Assembly (NCBI GenBank): GCA_902806565.1
Contig: CADCXA010000068.1
Coordinates: forward strand, 248,001 to 312,000
Direction: 5' to 3'
From: Hypoxylon rubiginosum
Lineage: Eukaryota; Ascomycota; Sordariomycetes; Xylariales; Hypoxylaceae
Length of the DNA stretch: 64,000 bases
Part shown: positions 11,298 through 22,127 of the stretch, one piece after another
Numbering within the stretch: the stretch's first letter is position 1
Layout: each line of letters starts with the position of its first letter
Translations under genes and position numbers: made by a program
Notes under the pieces: model-generated
Seen by the model: only the letters and a program-made list of their open reading frames with translations
Database searches by the model: none
Told to the model about the DNA's origin: nothing

Positions 11298-13103
11298 ATT
11301 AGCTTTAGGGGGGCTCAGCTACAAGTTCGACATGCCTACTTACCCATCATGTAGAGACAGGCCGTCAGCTCGATTTGCCATCATCAGCTAGGTGTCTTGT
11401 AGATAGACTTGGAAAATATAGAAGAACAAGATAAGATTTCCAACAAGAGACGCAGATAGGTAAGCCCATGAAATATCTGGGTGCATGTGGCTGCGCCACT
11501 GCAGTGTTACCACACCAATGGTGTACCTGCTTTACTGTTCAATACATCTCTCTCGTAATAATAAACGTAAGATACATATATTGATTATTAAGCACAATAT
11601 TTTGAGAAACAAATCCATAGTCGAAGGGCGGGGGCGCGGGTGTGTTCAACCTGCGCAAGTACCAGCGCTGCTCTTGTGGACTACCGGGCGTGTCACCGTG
11701 TTAAGGTATCCCAGAGGAGCCGCAGAGCATCAGATTTCCCACCTCCAGCTAAGATTCAATTGCCTCAGCGCATTCCTTCGACGAGAAACACGATGGGCGA
11801 CGACAGCATCACATCTATCGGGGAGCGAGCCACATATTAGACCAGAGAAGTCGTCGACACGGCGCGCTAGCTCGTAGCCGCCGAGCATGGCTTGTGCGGT
11901 GGCGGCAGCGCGATTGGAAGCCCGTCGATCGACAAGCAGAAGGTGGCGGAATTCAGAACCTCGTCAAATGAGAGCGCAGCGGGACAACTAGCCTCCCCGG
12001 TCTTCGGCGAGCCCACGATATCAACCCCTATTCTCCTTCCAGCTAACCTGAGTACCTAGGTAGTCTATACGCATTCTATAAGGCCCCTATCCAAGCTCGG
12101 ACTGCCCTGTGTCTCAGGTATGGGCCAGACTACCGGCTGTAGCGGAAGCTGTACCTAAGGTAGGTACTTAGCGAGTCGCGCCGTACGAAAGCACCGCGCC
12201 CGGCATGAAGCTAGCATAAGCCTCGAAGCACTCTGCCAAATCACGAACCCAGCGAAGCCGGTATGCTTGAGGATAGGCGGTCATGGTAGACATGATGAAG
12301 AGAAAACTCCGCCGAATTGTGGCAAGAAGGGGAATTGTGCTCTAAAGAACCGTTCAGGGGTTGGCTCAGGGGTTGACAAGTAACTCGAGCCAGGCTTTTT
12401 CTTAACAAGAGCAGTACATACTCTCATAGTACTTCTCTCTTTTTCTCTCTCTTATTTTTACCATAGGTCCGGTCCCGTCGAGGATGGTTTAACGGGAGCT
12501 AGCTTATTACGGCATACACATGCGAACATCGCACGAACTTAGTAAAAAATAGACTCCTGTCATCTTTGGACGCTCGCTTGCTCGCGGGTTATAAAGAAAA
12601 CCAGAAAGTTTATGTATTTGTCATTACGAAAACTTATATACCGCTTGAGACCACGACTTTGGGCAGGTTAAATATCTCTCAGCCACGCGCTTTGAATCAT
12701 ATCTCGTGAGCTGTCTTGTCTTGACTACGTAGTGATTCGAAGGTTATTTGACTATATAGTCTAGGTAATATTATGTCGGACATTGGAATAAGGTATTGAG
12801 CTAGTAAGGATAACCGTTCTCCGCCCTACCACGAGTATAAATGATTTACGGGTACCTGGCCTATCTATGGACTTAGGACTGTATGTGAGAGGACTCCGTG
12901 CTTTCTTTATTTATAAATCATACATGTGGAATGGGAGTGGTGGGGGTGGTGGAAGATTGCCTCAAAAGTTGCTTAGCCCCTATCCTAGGTCCCTATATTA
13001 ACTACAGTACCTAAGTCATCGTTGGATATACCTGACAGTACCTAGTTACACGCTCAACCAGGTATTCTATTAGACCATATTGGCAATGTCAACCCCTCAT
13101 AAT
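11298..13103. other. 1.8-kb gene-poor spacer
   Basis: No supported gene. The longest open frame (11485-11877, +, 130 codons) has no family features and a composition like non-coding sequence. The stretch includes one perfect TACCTAGGTA palindrome (12053-12062) and a related CCTAAGGTAGGTAC near 12153-12167. The part next to 11297 should hold the NACHT gene promoter; the part next to 13104 is the VPS45 3' region. Confidence 0.5.
12053..12062. repeat. Dispersed palindrome TACCTAGGTA (copy 1)
   Basis: Perfect 10-bp palindrome, one of five exact copies in this window (12053, 19951, 47400, 61456, 63788). Four are in spacers and one is inside an MSW1 intron. Confidence 0.8.
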
Positions 13104-14934
13104 CTACCGTCTTCCCAGCTCCTTCCTCAACCTTCCCGCCGTCGTGGTAGGTGGCGGCTCCGGCCACGAGGAGACAGCATCGTCGACCTCATCCAGAAAA
13201 GTAGCAGCGTTGTGGACGGCGGTGCCGCCGAGCACGACGCGGACGCCGGGCGACGAGGCGTTGATGCCCGCGACCGTCTTGGCCTCCTCGTACGTGGCAC
13301 CACCGACGATAAACACGATCACGTCCTGCGGCTTGTCGCGCGTCGTCCCCCCGCCCTCCACGAACGGGTACTGCTGCTCGCGTAGCCGGCCCTTGATCAG
13401 GTTCTGCAGCGTCGTCTCCAGATGCGGCGAGTGCTGCGTGTACACGTTCTCCACTCCCTTCAAGCCCTTGATCGCCCGCGCCCCCGAGAAGATGCCCCCG
13501 GACTCGAAGATATCGGCGATGCCGCCCGCCGCTTGCGACTGCTGCAGCGAGTGGTGGTAGGCGAGCAGCTTTGCCACTAAGTCTGCCTGCCGCGCGGGTA
13601 TGCCACCCGCGGCCGAGAGCAGATCGACTAGCATGGCTAGCGAGTTGGATGGATGCTTCTCGTACCGCAGAGCGTACAGTGCCACGAGACCTACTTTGTT
13701 CTCGGCAGTCACTGACGGCGACTGTATCAACTTCTGGACGTTCTGTACTATGTTAGTCTCAACTTGCTTATGCTGCTAAGCCTGGTTACAATACCTTCAG
13801 ATCTGCAGCATGATTATCATTACAAGCTAGGCTCTGCTCTACCTCGCTGACCTCTAATAAGTTTTCGGCCGCTACTCGCCGACTGAGCTCTGAAACCAGA
13901 GTAACATGCTTGCTGACATTGCCGGAGAGTTTTCGGAATTCTGGGTATTCTTCAATGAAACGTTTCATATCCGTTATCGACTCGATGTTGGCGTTGTTTT
14001 TCGTCTTGGATTGATACTGCTCCACATAATCCTTGATGTTTCCGCCAAGGTCACCGAAGTTCAGGTACATGTTCTTCTTAAAGAAGGGGTCCTGGTCTTG
14101 TGACAATACGATCTCTCTGAGCTCTGGCCGGACATCTGGTAGCTCGCCTAGATCAACTCGTCCGTTATGAATGCCTAAAAGCTGGTGTACCATGGCTTGA
14201 TATGTCCATTGGTTTAGTAGTGGCGTGGCAGGATCTTCCCTCCGGTCCAGAATAAGAAGTATTGGCGGTGTGTCAACTTTGCGGAAATCGAATAGTTGCT
14301 CCTCTTGTGTGATGTGGTATCGTATTTCGGTTGCTAGCTTCTTGGCTAACAGGCTGTTTCTCTCGTAGCGGATGAGCGGCTTCTTCTTAAGCGACAGCAA
14401 TATGGCTATCAGACCGTCGGTAGTTCGCTGTAGAGAGTCCGGGTTCCATAAATCCGGCGTGCCACTCCATATCCTCTGCTGGGGTAAGGTGAGATTAAGT
14501 GAAAACAGGTCTGGATTGACGACGATGTAGTCGGCAAAGTGCTCTTGGACCTGCTTGACGACCTCGTGGTCATCGGCCTCAGCTAGCCTTTCTAGTGATG
14601 ACTTCTTTACCACGTTGCTAAAATACAGGTAATATTCGCCATACTTGGGATCACGTAACTCATCGATGAGGAACTGAATAGAATCCGGCGATGGGCGGAC
14701 AAAACATAGACAGCGGAGATGGCGCATCTTCTCACGATTCTGATTATCTAGCCGGTCGGTGAGATAGACCTCGTGGTTGAGCAAAGAGGATTGGGTAATT
14801 GCGGTGGACACGATTGGGACGGTATCTTTGTCTAACAAGAGTATCTTCATCTTGGCAGATGGCGTCCCCGATGCGCTGTCTCCGGCCGACGCCATCTTGG
14901 AGATGTAGCCGGAGACGGCTTGAACGACATCCAT
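13104..14934 (-). CDS. VPS45: Sec1/Munc18-family vacuolar sorting protein VPS45
   Basis: SM protein that binds the syntaxin Tlg2 and promotes SNARE assembly at the trans-Golgi and endosomes. Exons 14934-13795 and 13742-13104 with a 52-nt intron (GTATTG...TACAG), 592 aa (yeast Vps45 is 577). It starts MDVVQAVSGYISKM. KMKILLLDKDTVPIVS, EVYLTDRLDN and the strongly conserved PPILLILDRREDPATPLLNQ (SM domain 2) identify the family. The second exon adds NVQKLIQSP, the central helices, and the C-terminal domain with DVIVFIVGGATYEEA, a late Vps45-type motif. The full length and colinear motifs suggest an intact gene. It is divergent from MMM1 across about 520 bp. Confidence 0.97.
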
Positions 14935-15455
14935 CTTGACTCAGCAGCAACGATAGTAGCTTTAAGAGCCGTGTTTGGTGATTGATCCAAGACTTATCGT
15001 ATTCTGTATAGTATTCGGTGTAGTTAGTATTCGGTGATTCTCACTTGTGTTACGAGTCGGATTTTGGTAGCTCCTGTCCTTAGGAATAGTAATCGTTGGT
15101 TGATTGTTGGCCAAACGGTGAATGGGATGTCAGTTGTAAGTCTTGAGGTTTCAATTCATCAAACGAACATGCGGCTCAGTTAGCGAGTTAGCGGATCGTC
15201 ACTGGGGCAGGGGCCTGTATGCTAAATGACGTTGAAGTGCTTAGTACTTATTTCGTCACGAATCCTTCTGCTAACATAAAGTAACGAGTACCCTTCCCGA
15301 TAAGATAAGGAATTGGGGAACTTGATCCATGACAAAAAGTTAAAGAGCTGAGCTCTTCTACTCTTCTACTTCTACAGCTTTAGCTTAGATATTCTTCTAA
15401 TGATTTATCACAAAAATCACCTGCCGAAGCCTGGCACTGGAAGCCATCTAACAAA
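14935..15455. other. Divergent promoter region VPS45 / MMM1
   Basis: About 520 bp between the two start codons. A/T-rich, no gene. It should contain both promoters; I see no element I can name with confidence. Confidence 0.5.
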
Positions 15456-16862
15456 ATGGCTACCACGGAAATGTGTCCGATGAAGCCTGAGCCGACGTGG
15501 GAACTCCTACCAAAAAGCCGCTTCTGTTTTTGCTCTAATTAACTAACACCTACAAACAGCTTGTCCTTCACTCAGGGACTCATTGTCGGCCAGATCTCCG
15601 TCGTGCTTCTCATAGCAGCATTCATAAAGTTCTTCATATTCGGCGATGCCCCATCCCCCGAGATAACCGCAACCATCCGAGCAGCCGAACGTCGATCCCG
15701 CACCCTCGCCCACAGGCAATCCCTCCTAACTCTACGATCAGCCACGCCGAATCCGACAGACCGCCAGCAGCAGCCCACGCTAAACAAGAAGAAATCGAGT
15801 ATACTGAGAAGCCCGCCTACCCTCACTATAGGCTCCATACTAAACAAGACGTACTACAACGTCGACAGCCACCAGCCCGAGTCGCTGGACTGGTTCAACG
15901 TGCTGATCGCCCAGACCATCGCACAGTTCCGCAGCGACGCCCAGCAGGACGACGCGATCCTCAGCTCCCTCACCAAAGCCCTCAACGGCACGTCGCGCCC
16001 GGACTTCCTAGACGAGATTAAGGTGACGGAGCTGACGCTGGGCGAGGACTTCCCCATCTTCAGCAACTGCCGCATCATCCCCGTCGACGAGGACGGCCTG
16101 AGCCTCAACACGGGCCGCCCGGGTGGCGGTGGCCATGGCGGCGAGAATAATAAGAGATTCGACGCCAACAGCCTGCGGGCCAAGCAGGAGGGGTCGCGGC
16201 TGCAGGCGCGCATGGACGTGGACCTGAGCGACATGATCACGCTGGCGCTCGAGACCAAGATCCTGCTCAACTACCCGAAGCGGCTGACGGCCGTGCTGCC
16301 CGTCGCCCTGGCCGTGAGCGTGGTGCGGTTCAGCGGGACCCTGAGCATCTCCTTCATCCCGTCGAGCCAATCGCAGTCGACGCCGACCATGATGACCTTC
16401 AGCTTCCTCGACGACTACCGGCTCGACTTCAGCGTCCGCAGCCTCGTCGGCAGCCGCTCGCGCCTGCAGGACGTGCCCAAGATCGCCCAGCTCGTCGAGT
16501 CCCGCCTGCACCGCTGGTTCGACGAGCGCGCCGTCGAGCCCCGCTTCCAGGAGATCGCCCTGCCCAGCCTCTGGCCCCGCAAGCGGAACACCCGCGGCGG
16601 CGACGACCCCCTCGACGGCGCCAGCTCCTCCTCCGGCTCCGGCAGCGCCGGCAAGGGCAAGGGCCGCGAGATGGCTAAGGAGCTGAAGCTCGAGGAGGCC
16701 CGCCGGGAGCTGCGCGCGGAGACGGCGGCCGGCGCGAGGCACGAGCTGAACCCCCCGGAAACCCTCCGGTACAGGCGCGCCAGGGGCCGCGGCGACGGCT
16801 CCGAGGGCAGCTTCAGCATGCCCGGGAGCTTGCCGGACATGGCGCTTAACTTGCCGACCTGA
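15456..16862 (+). CDS. MMM1: Maintenance of mitochondrial morphology protein 1 (ERMES subunit)
   Basis: ER-anchored subunit of the ERMES complex, which tethers ER to mitochondria and moves lipids through its SMP domain. Proposed exons 15456-15496 and 15560-16862, 63-nt intron with a TTAACTAAC branch site, 447 aa. The first exon is short; the join gives [10 protein letters not shown] followed by the single transmembrane segment [15 protein letters not shown], the family hallmark. The SMP domain runs from about residue 100 to 330: [20 protein letters not shown], then [17 protein letters not shown], a Gly-rich insert, [15 protein letters not shown], and a final [17 protein letters not shown]. 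The C-terminal ~90 residues are Ser/Arg/Lys-rich and probably disordered. Without the intron an in-frame TAA would end the N-terminus, so splicing is needed. Confidence 0.95.
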
Positions 16863-17469
16863 AATACATTTGTCCCGATGCTTCCGTATTCACAACGAGG
16901 ACGGATATTAAGAGTAACTAACTAAAGCCACGTGGGCTCATCGACTTTAAATCAGAGCCTAGAACTAAGCCCTCGTTCAAGCTCCCCAACGAAGGGAAGA
17001 GGTTGAGGGTGAGAGGAGTGTATGATATATATGCGCGAGTAAGATACTATTCGCGGAATGGGAATCATTCCCTATGGCTTAGAGGCTGGCGGGGCCACGT
17101 ACTAGACGAGCAATCCCCATACAATTACGGGGAGTAATAGCATGGCCGTAAGCAAAGTCAGAGTCAGAATTTGCCGAACAGCGCTCTTGTATAAGAGGCC
17201 CGGCTTACGGAGTGTAGGATATTGACCGAGAACCCATGATATAGAAGCTCGGTCGTGTAATCGAATGTAACATCTTTGACTACCTCCGTTGTAGTCACTG
17301 CAACGACACTGATGTATTAGAGCTATACAAGGGATGAGGGGATATCGCCACTCATGTATCACTTCGCTGGAAGAATGTTCATATATATACAGTATTGCTT
17401 CATTAAACTAAGGATTTATGCTGGTATAATTTACCTATGCTATACATAATTAACCGACTATCGTAGTTA
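16863..17469. other. Convergent 3' spacer MMM1 / RCE1
   Basis: About 600 bp between tail-to-tail genes. An 86-codon minus-strand frame at 17102-17362 ends in a hydrophobic stretch but has no family features, and it follows the RCE1 stop, so I treat it as chance or 3' UTR. Confidence 0.5.
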
Positions 17470-18806
17470 TCATATATCAATAGAGACGAGAGCAATAGAA
17501 CTATCCGTTAACGGGCCCACGTTTCTATACCATCCCACCGCACCTGCGAATAGCAGTACATAGTAGGCTACAGTCCAGGCGATGGAGGGACGAAACACCT
17601 TGCCCGTCGAGTTATCCAAGACACCTTCGTCGGGATACACGCGACCCCAAACCCGAGGCAGACCCATGCAGTTGCAGAAAGCGTGGACGACGAAAACGGC
17701 AAGCACGCTACCGGTACGCAGGAACAAGAATGTAGCATAAGCGCCGAAGAGCGTGGTGTAGCTAAGCTGCACGACGGAGCGCAGTATCACGGTTGCGAAA
17801 GGCACGTTCGGGTGCGTCACGCGGAACTCATAGGCGTGGTGTAAGTGCGCCAAGCCGAAGATTAAGGGAGAGAGGAAGATGGTTGTAGTTACTGGAGTCT
17901 GTGCCGCGAGCATGAGCGGCACCGAGGCTGAGCGGAAGAGAACCTCTTCTGTATACGGGCCCTGTTCATGTTGTGAGCGTTTGGAAGAGAGTGAGCAACA
18001 TGTTGGGTGAGTGAATAAAATAGAATAAATCAGAGATGCACAGAGTGCTTTGTATTTGTCCTCATTGGCAGGGTCTTAAATCTGCTCAGAAACACGGACC
18101 AATGTTCTCATCATGATAAGAATAGTTGAAATAGTTGGGTTTGTAGGGTAGTAAGAGGGCAGAGGATAACTCATAAATAAACAACTTACAGCTGCAATGT
18201 TACGCCATCGCGTCCACTCGTTAAATACTTTAGAGACAGGCTGTAGCGCCAGCCAGTCTCTCCATCCCTCGTCTATCACCAGGTACTCGTACAGTGGCCC
18301 GGCGAAGAGAACGGCGGTGAGTGAGAGACACTTGAATGTTTCTACCAGCCCGATCGGCCAGTACCCCAGCGCGTGCAAGGCCTCAGCCGTAGTGGCCCGG
18401 CCAGACGAGGTCAAGATCAAGAAGGTGATGAGAGAACAGACGACGCAGCTCAGTGAAACAGACGCGATGCGCGCGCGGATCACGGAAGGCGCGTCCCGGG
18501 TCAGGGTCGGGGACGGCCTCGTCCTAGGCGACAGGTAGAATGGTGCCACGTAGATGACGGTATAGATGACCTATCTACCAGTTAATATCTTAGATCGTCT
18601 ATTCCGGCACGTGTAGTGGACCCGCGGCTATCCGCACGGCTCCTGGCTGGGGGACCTACCAAGAGACAGACGGCGGTTTTGGTGCTGATTGGCGGTGGTT
18701 TTGCTGGCGCGGCTAAAGTAAGTATTTTGTAACAAACGAGCATATGGGCTTACTTACGCTCTTCTTTGCCGAAGTAACGGGTGATGAAACTAGGTATCGT
18801 AGGCAT
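17470..18806 (-). CDS. RCE1: CAAX prenyl protease 2 (type II, Rce1)
   Basis: Integral ER membrane protease that removes the last three residues of prenylated CAAX proteins such as Ras, Rho and Ydj1-type chaperones. Four exons: 18806-18758, 18712-18660, 18570-18190 and 17961-17470, introns of 45, 89 and 228 nt, 324 aa. The joins read MPTIPSFITRYFGKEE then PAPAKPPPISTKTAVCLL then VIYTVIYVAPFYLS, a plausible first membrane span. Catalytic motifs of the ABI/Rce1 family are all present: GPYTEEVLFR (Glu-Glu-x3-Arg), FGLAHLHHAYEF (Phe-x3-His) and VHAFCNCMGLP (His-x3-Asn). Several hydrophobic segments follow, with a final span LLFAGAVGWY. The two small 5' exons would be missed by frame-based gene finding. 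Confidence 0.95.
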
Positions 18807-21800
18807 TGTGAACAGGAACTGACTCCTTCTGACGCCGTAACCGTGCGATGTCTCCCGACGGCCTAGACGTCCCCTGCGTCCGTGAGGCTTAAGAGGCTGG
18901 ATCTTGGCAATAGATAGCCTTACACGACGAAGCAAAAGATACGAAGCTGACGAAGCTTCCCCCCACGCTATTTCGCAGACTTATTCTCCTCTCAAACAGA
19001 TATCTCTCGATAAAATGAGCTCCCCAGGAATCGCAAGGGTGAATAAATCGTCGGGAACGTTGAAGGAAATTATCATGCTCGATCGGATTATGCCTTGAGA
19101 AGTGGGCGAACGTGTGGCCCGTGGGAGACGATGATTTACCTTGCCTTGCCTTGGGGCCCCCCTTGACCTGGTCGAATTCTCCGGGTTCCCAACCAGGTTC
19201 AATCTTTTGACTTCAAAAAAGATTCAAGATGTCAAATTGGGCTGAAAGACATCTTCAATGCGGGATTCGGGCCACCGCAGGATATCAAACCAAAAGAGAT
19301 CAGAAATGCTTACCTACCTCTTAGGTACCTAGACACAATGTAGGCACCTTATGTCATGCGAGGGGAGTAGACGCAACTGGCAAGGTCGCTCCCTTCTGGA
19401 ACCCGTTGGCGCTTGAGATGCAGGCAGCGTCTCGTCCACCTACAAGACGGTAGTGTAAGCGCGAGAGGCTCTATATAGTAAGGCCTAGTGTTCCACGACT
19501 TCAAGGCAAGACAGGCGCCGTGTCAAGGCAGGCTGCAGACTGCTTCAGCCCCTGATGTAAAAGAGAAAGATTGGAAAATAAATAGAGAAAATTTGACATT
19601 TGTACCCGTCGTGAGACATGCTCTCTGACAGCTTTGACAGCTTGAACCAGCCATCGCAATTTTTGTCCCGATTGTGGATGAAGCTAGGGGGGGACCCGGT
19701 CAAGCTGTCAAGTCGAGTGAGTCCATACAGTATAAGAGAGCACAAATCAATACTGTAAAGCACGGTCTTTTTCAGGAGATCCTCGGTGGAGATGGAGACG
19801 GAGATGGAGGCGGGAAAGCCATCCAGCCATCAGTACCATAGTATTCGATTCATTGAATCATTGAATGTACCTAATGTATTAAATGTATTAAGCCGTTTTT
19901 CCCAAGGCCCCAATAGGAATCAACGTCATAATTTGTATAGTCTTCTTTCGTACCTAGGTAATCATGTGAAATTCCAGAAGCATTGAATGCCATTTAAAAA
20001 AGATAGGCTGTTTATCCTCTTTGGGCGACGGATGGACGATTAAAGGAAAGACACGAAATGCACGCGGCTATCAATTGACACGATGTCGCGTCTTACTTGT
20101 CAGCTGTTTGCTAGGCGAAATGCATACGAATTACACCAGCCATTCAACTGTCAATTACACTACTACGACATAAAAATACCGCGTAACCCGTACCCTTGGG
20201 CAGCGCTAATAAAAGCTGGAACGGTCGACCCACCGCTGAGCCACGTTCTTCTTCTGGCCGATGCTTCTATTCCCATTTCGAGACTAGCTTGCCTAAGTTT
20301 CCTTTCTTAGTTTCCTTGCCTTTCCTTGTCTAGCTGTCTAGTTCCTTGTCTGCTTGCTCCTAGCCTGCCAGACTGCCTGCTAGCCCCCTTGAGATTTTCC
20401 TTAGTCCACCTGGGCAAGCTTCTTCGGGGCTTTCGGTTGGATCCATCATCGTTGATTTTCTGGAATTCCATCCCCAGATCTCGCCCAATTACACCTCCGT
20501 ATGGCCAACATTTTAATTTGCACCTCTTCACCGATTATTTACCCTTGCTTCCGTTCTATCGATCTCACCTGTCAAGGGCCTAGCTCGACTGGGCTTCCTG
20601 GCATGACAAGCGTCGTACGTCGGTCGTACGTACGTACACATGTACTTTATCTGCAAAGTATTGTACCTGCATTGGTATTTTTCCATCGGGACATAATCGC
20701 CATGATGCGACCCGACTTGGAGAGAATAAAGAGAAAAAGAAAACTCCGTCTGGATGGATATTATGGTAGCGGCGCTTTCTGAGACGACGCCATCTCCTTA
20801 GACGAGCTGTTAGAGAGAGAACGAATGGCTGCTAAACTATCCAGAGACGTTTATGGCCCCTGACCTCTGCTGTAGCCTCATAGTAGCCTGTGGTTTTTCG
20901 ACTACGACTGGGCGGACCGCGGTAGGTTCCTCGACCGCTTCCTGTTGCCCACATATTGGTTTTCAACCTCATTTTAACCTACATCCAGTCTTGCAGTAGA
21001 CCTGCATACTGCAGATGGATCCTCACTCCGCCATTGGCATCCGGCTTAGGATTTACTAAACAACAAGACATAACGGAGACCCTAGTGGACCTCTTGCACA
21101 TCATTATTGTCTTTTGGCGTCTCGTTGATCCGAGCTATCACTCATCATCGCAAGACCGAAATCTGAAGAGGTACGCGGTGAGCTGTCAGGGGGTACTTGT
21201 ACGACTCCTTGTCACCTCAGCCTTTTGCTAGACCGTTTCTGGTACCTGAGCCCCGTGAAGCTTCTCCCTGCTCGTCTCCATGAATCCATGAATCTTTTTC
21301 GGCCTCCATCGCCATGCCCCATGCCCCCCCATACTACAAACGTTCGTTCGATGGAACCCTCCTTTTCGGCTGCATTGCATAGGTAATAAGCAGCCGCCAA
21401 AGATACATAGCTTACTTTAGATAGTCGCTAGCCAATCGATCATGACTCGGCACTCTAGGGGGGCACAATTCAAGAAATAATACCCTCTCGCCTGCCTCCT
21501 GACAGCTTCGCTGCATCTCTCTCTCTTTTTCCGCTCTCATTTTTTCCCCGCGCGGGTGTGTGCGGTCTGTATTGTAGCATAGGAATTATCTTTCTGGTCT
21601 CTCTTTGTCGGCCTGTCCCACTCCTTTGACGCCTTTTTATTATTCATCCCGAGATCTATAGTTAGGTCCTCTATGCGACACTAGACCACACGCTTCCTTG
21701 CCCAATGTCTTTATTCCTATCTTAACTGATATAATTCTTTACCTCGAACTTCACGTCTCTCCTTGGCAGTCTTCAGCTATCTTCTTTTAGTTATTCACTT

Positions 21801-22127
21801 TCTTATTTCTCGTCATATCATACTCGCTATTAATATTGCGCTTTTGCTACTACGACTCCGAATCGCTCGGACCCCACACTCGCTATCATATACTATACAC
21901 TATACACCCGGTTATACACGACTAGGAATCAGAAACGAGACGCCACGCCCGAGTTATACGTTTATACGCTTATACGCCATCATCTTTCTCAGCTTTTGGA
22001 AATCGTCTTGTCGTTCGCATGAATCGTTATGGCCTATGTCGAAATACTTTTATAGCTGCTGGACTAAGGTAAATACTAAATCCGTGCGGTCATTTTACGC
22101 TACTCCGGGCCGGGCCCGTGGCAGAGG
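18807..22127. other. 3.3-kb gene-poor region upstream of the serine-rich membrane protein
   Basis: No open frame longer than about 93 codons on either strand and no recognised motif, although I looked for spliced pieces. It contains a perfect TACCTAGGTA palindrome (19951-19960), related motifs near 19309-19331, and a pyrimidine-rich tract near 21500-21780 just before the next gene that looks like promoter or 5' leader sequence. A long leader or a non-coding RNA is possible but not shown. Confidence 0.5.
19951..19960. repeat. Dispersed palindrome TACCTAGGTA (copy 2)
   Basis: Exact copy in the gene-poor region before the serine-rich gene; more degenerate relatives (CTTAGGTACCTAG, CTTACCTACC) lie about 630 bp upstream. 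Confidence 0.8.

Noticed and set aside
16008..16742. 244-codon minus-strand frame
   Set aside because: Antisense shadow of the MMM1 SMP-domain exon, caused by high GC content; no protein features.
17102..17362. 86-codon minus-strand frame with a hydrophobic end
   Set aside because: Lies beyond the RCE1 stop, lacks a plausible splice link and has no family motif.
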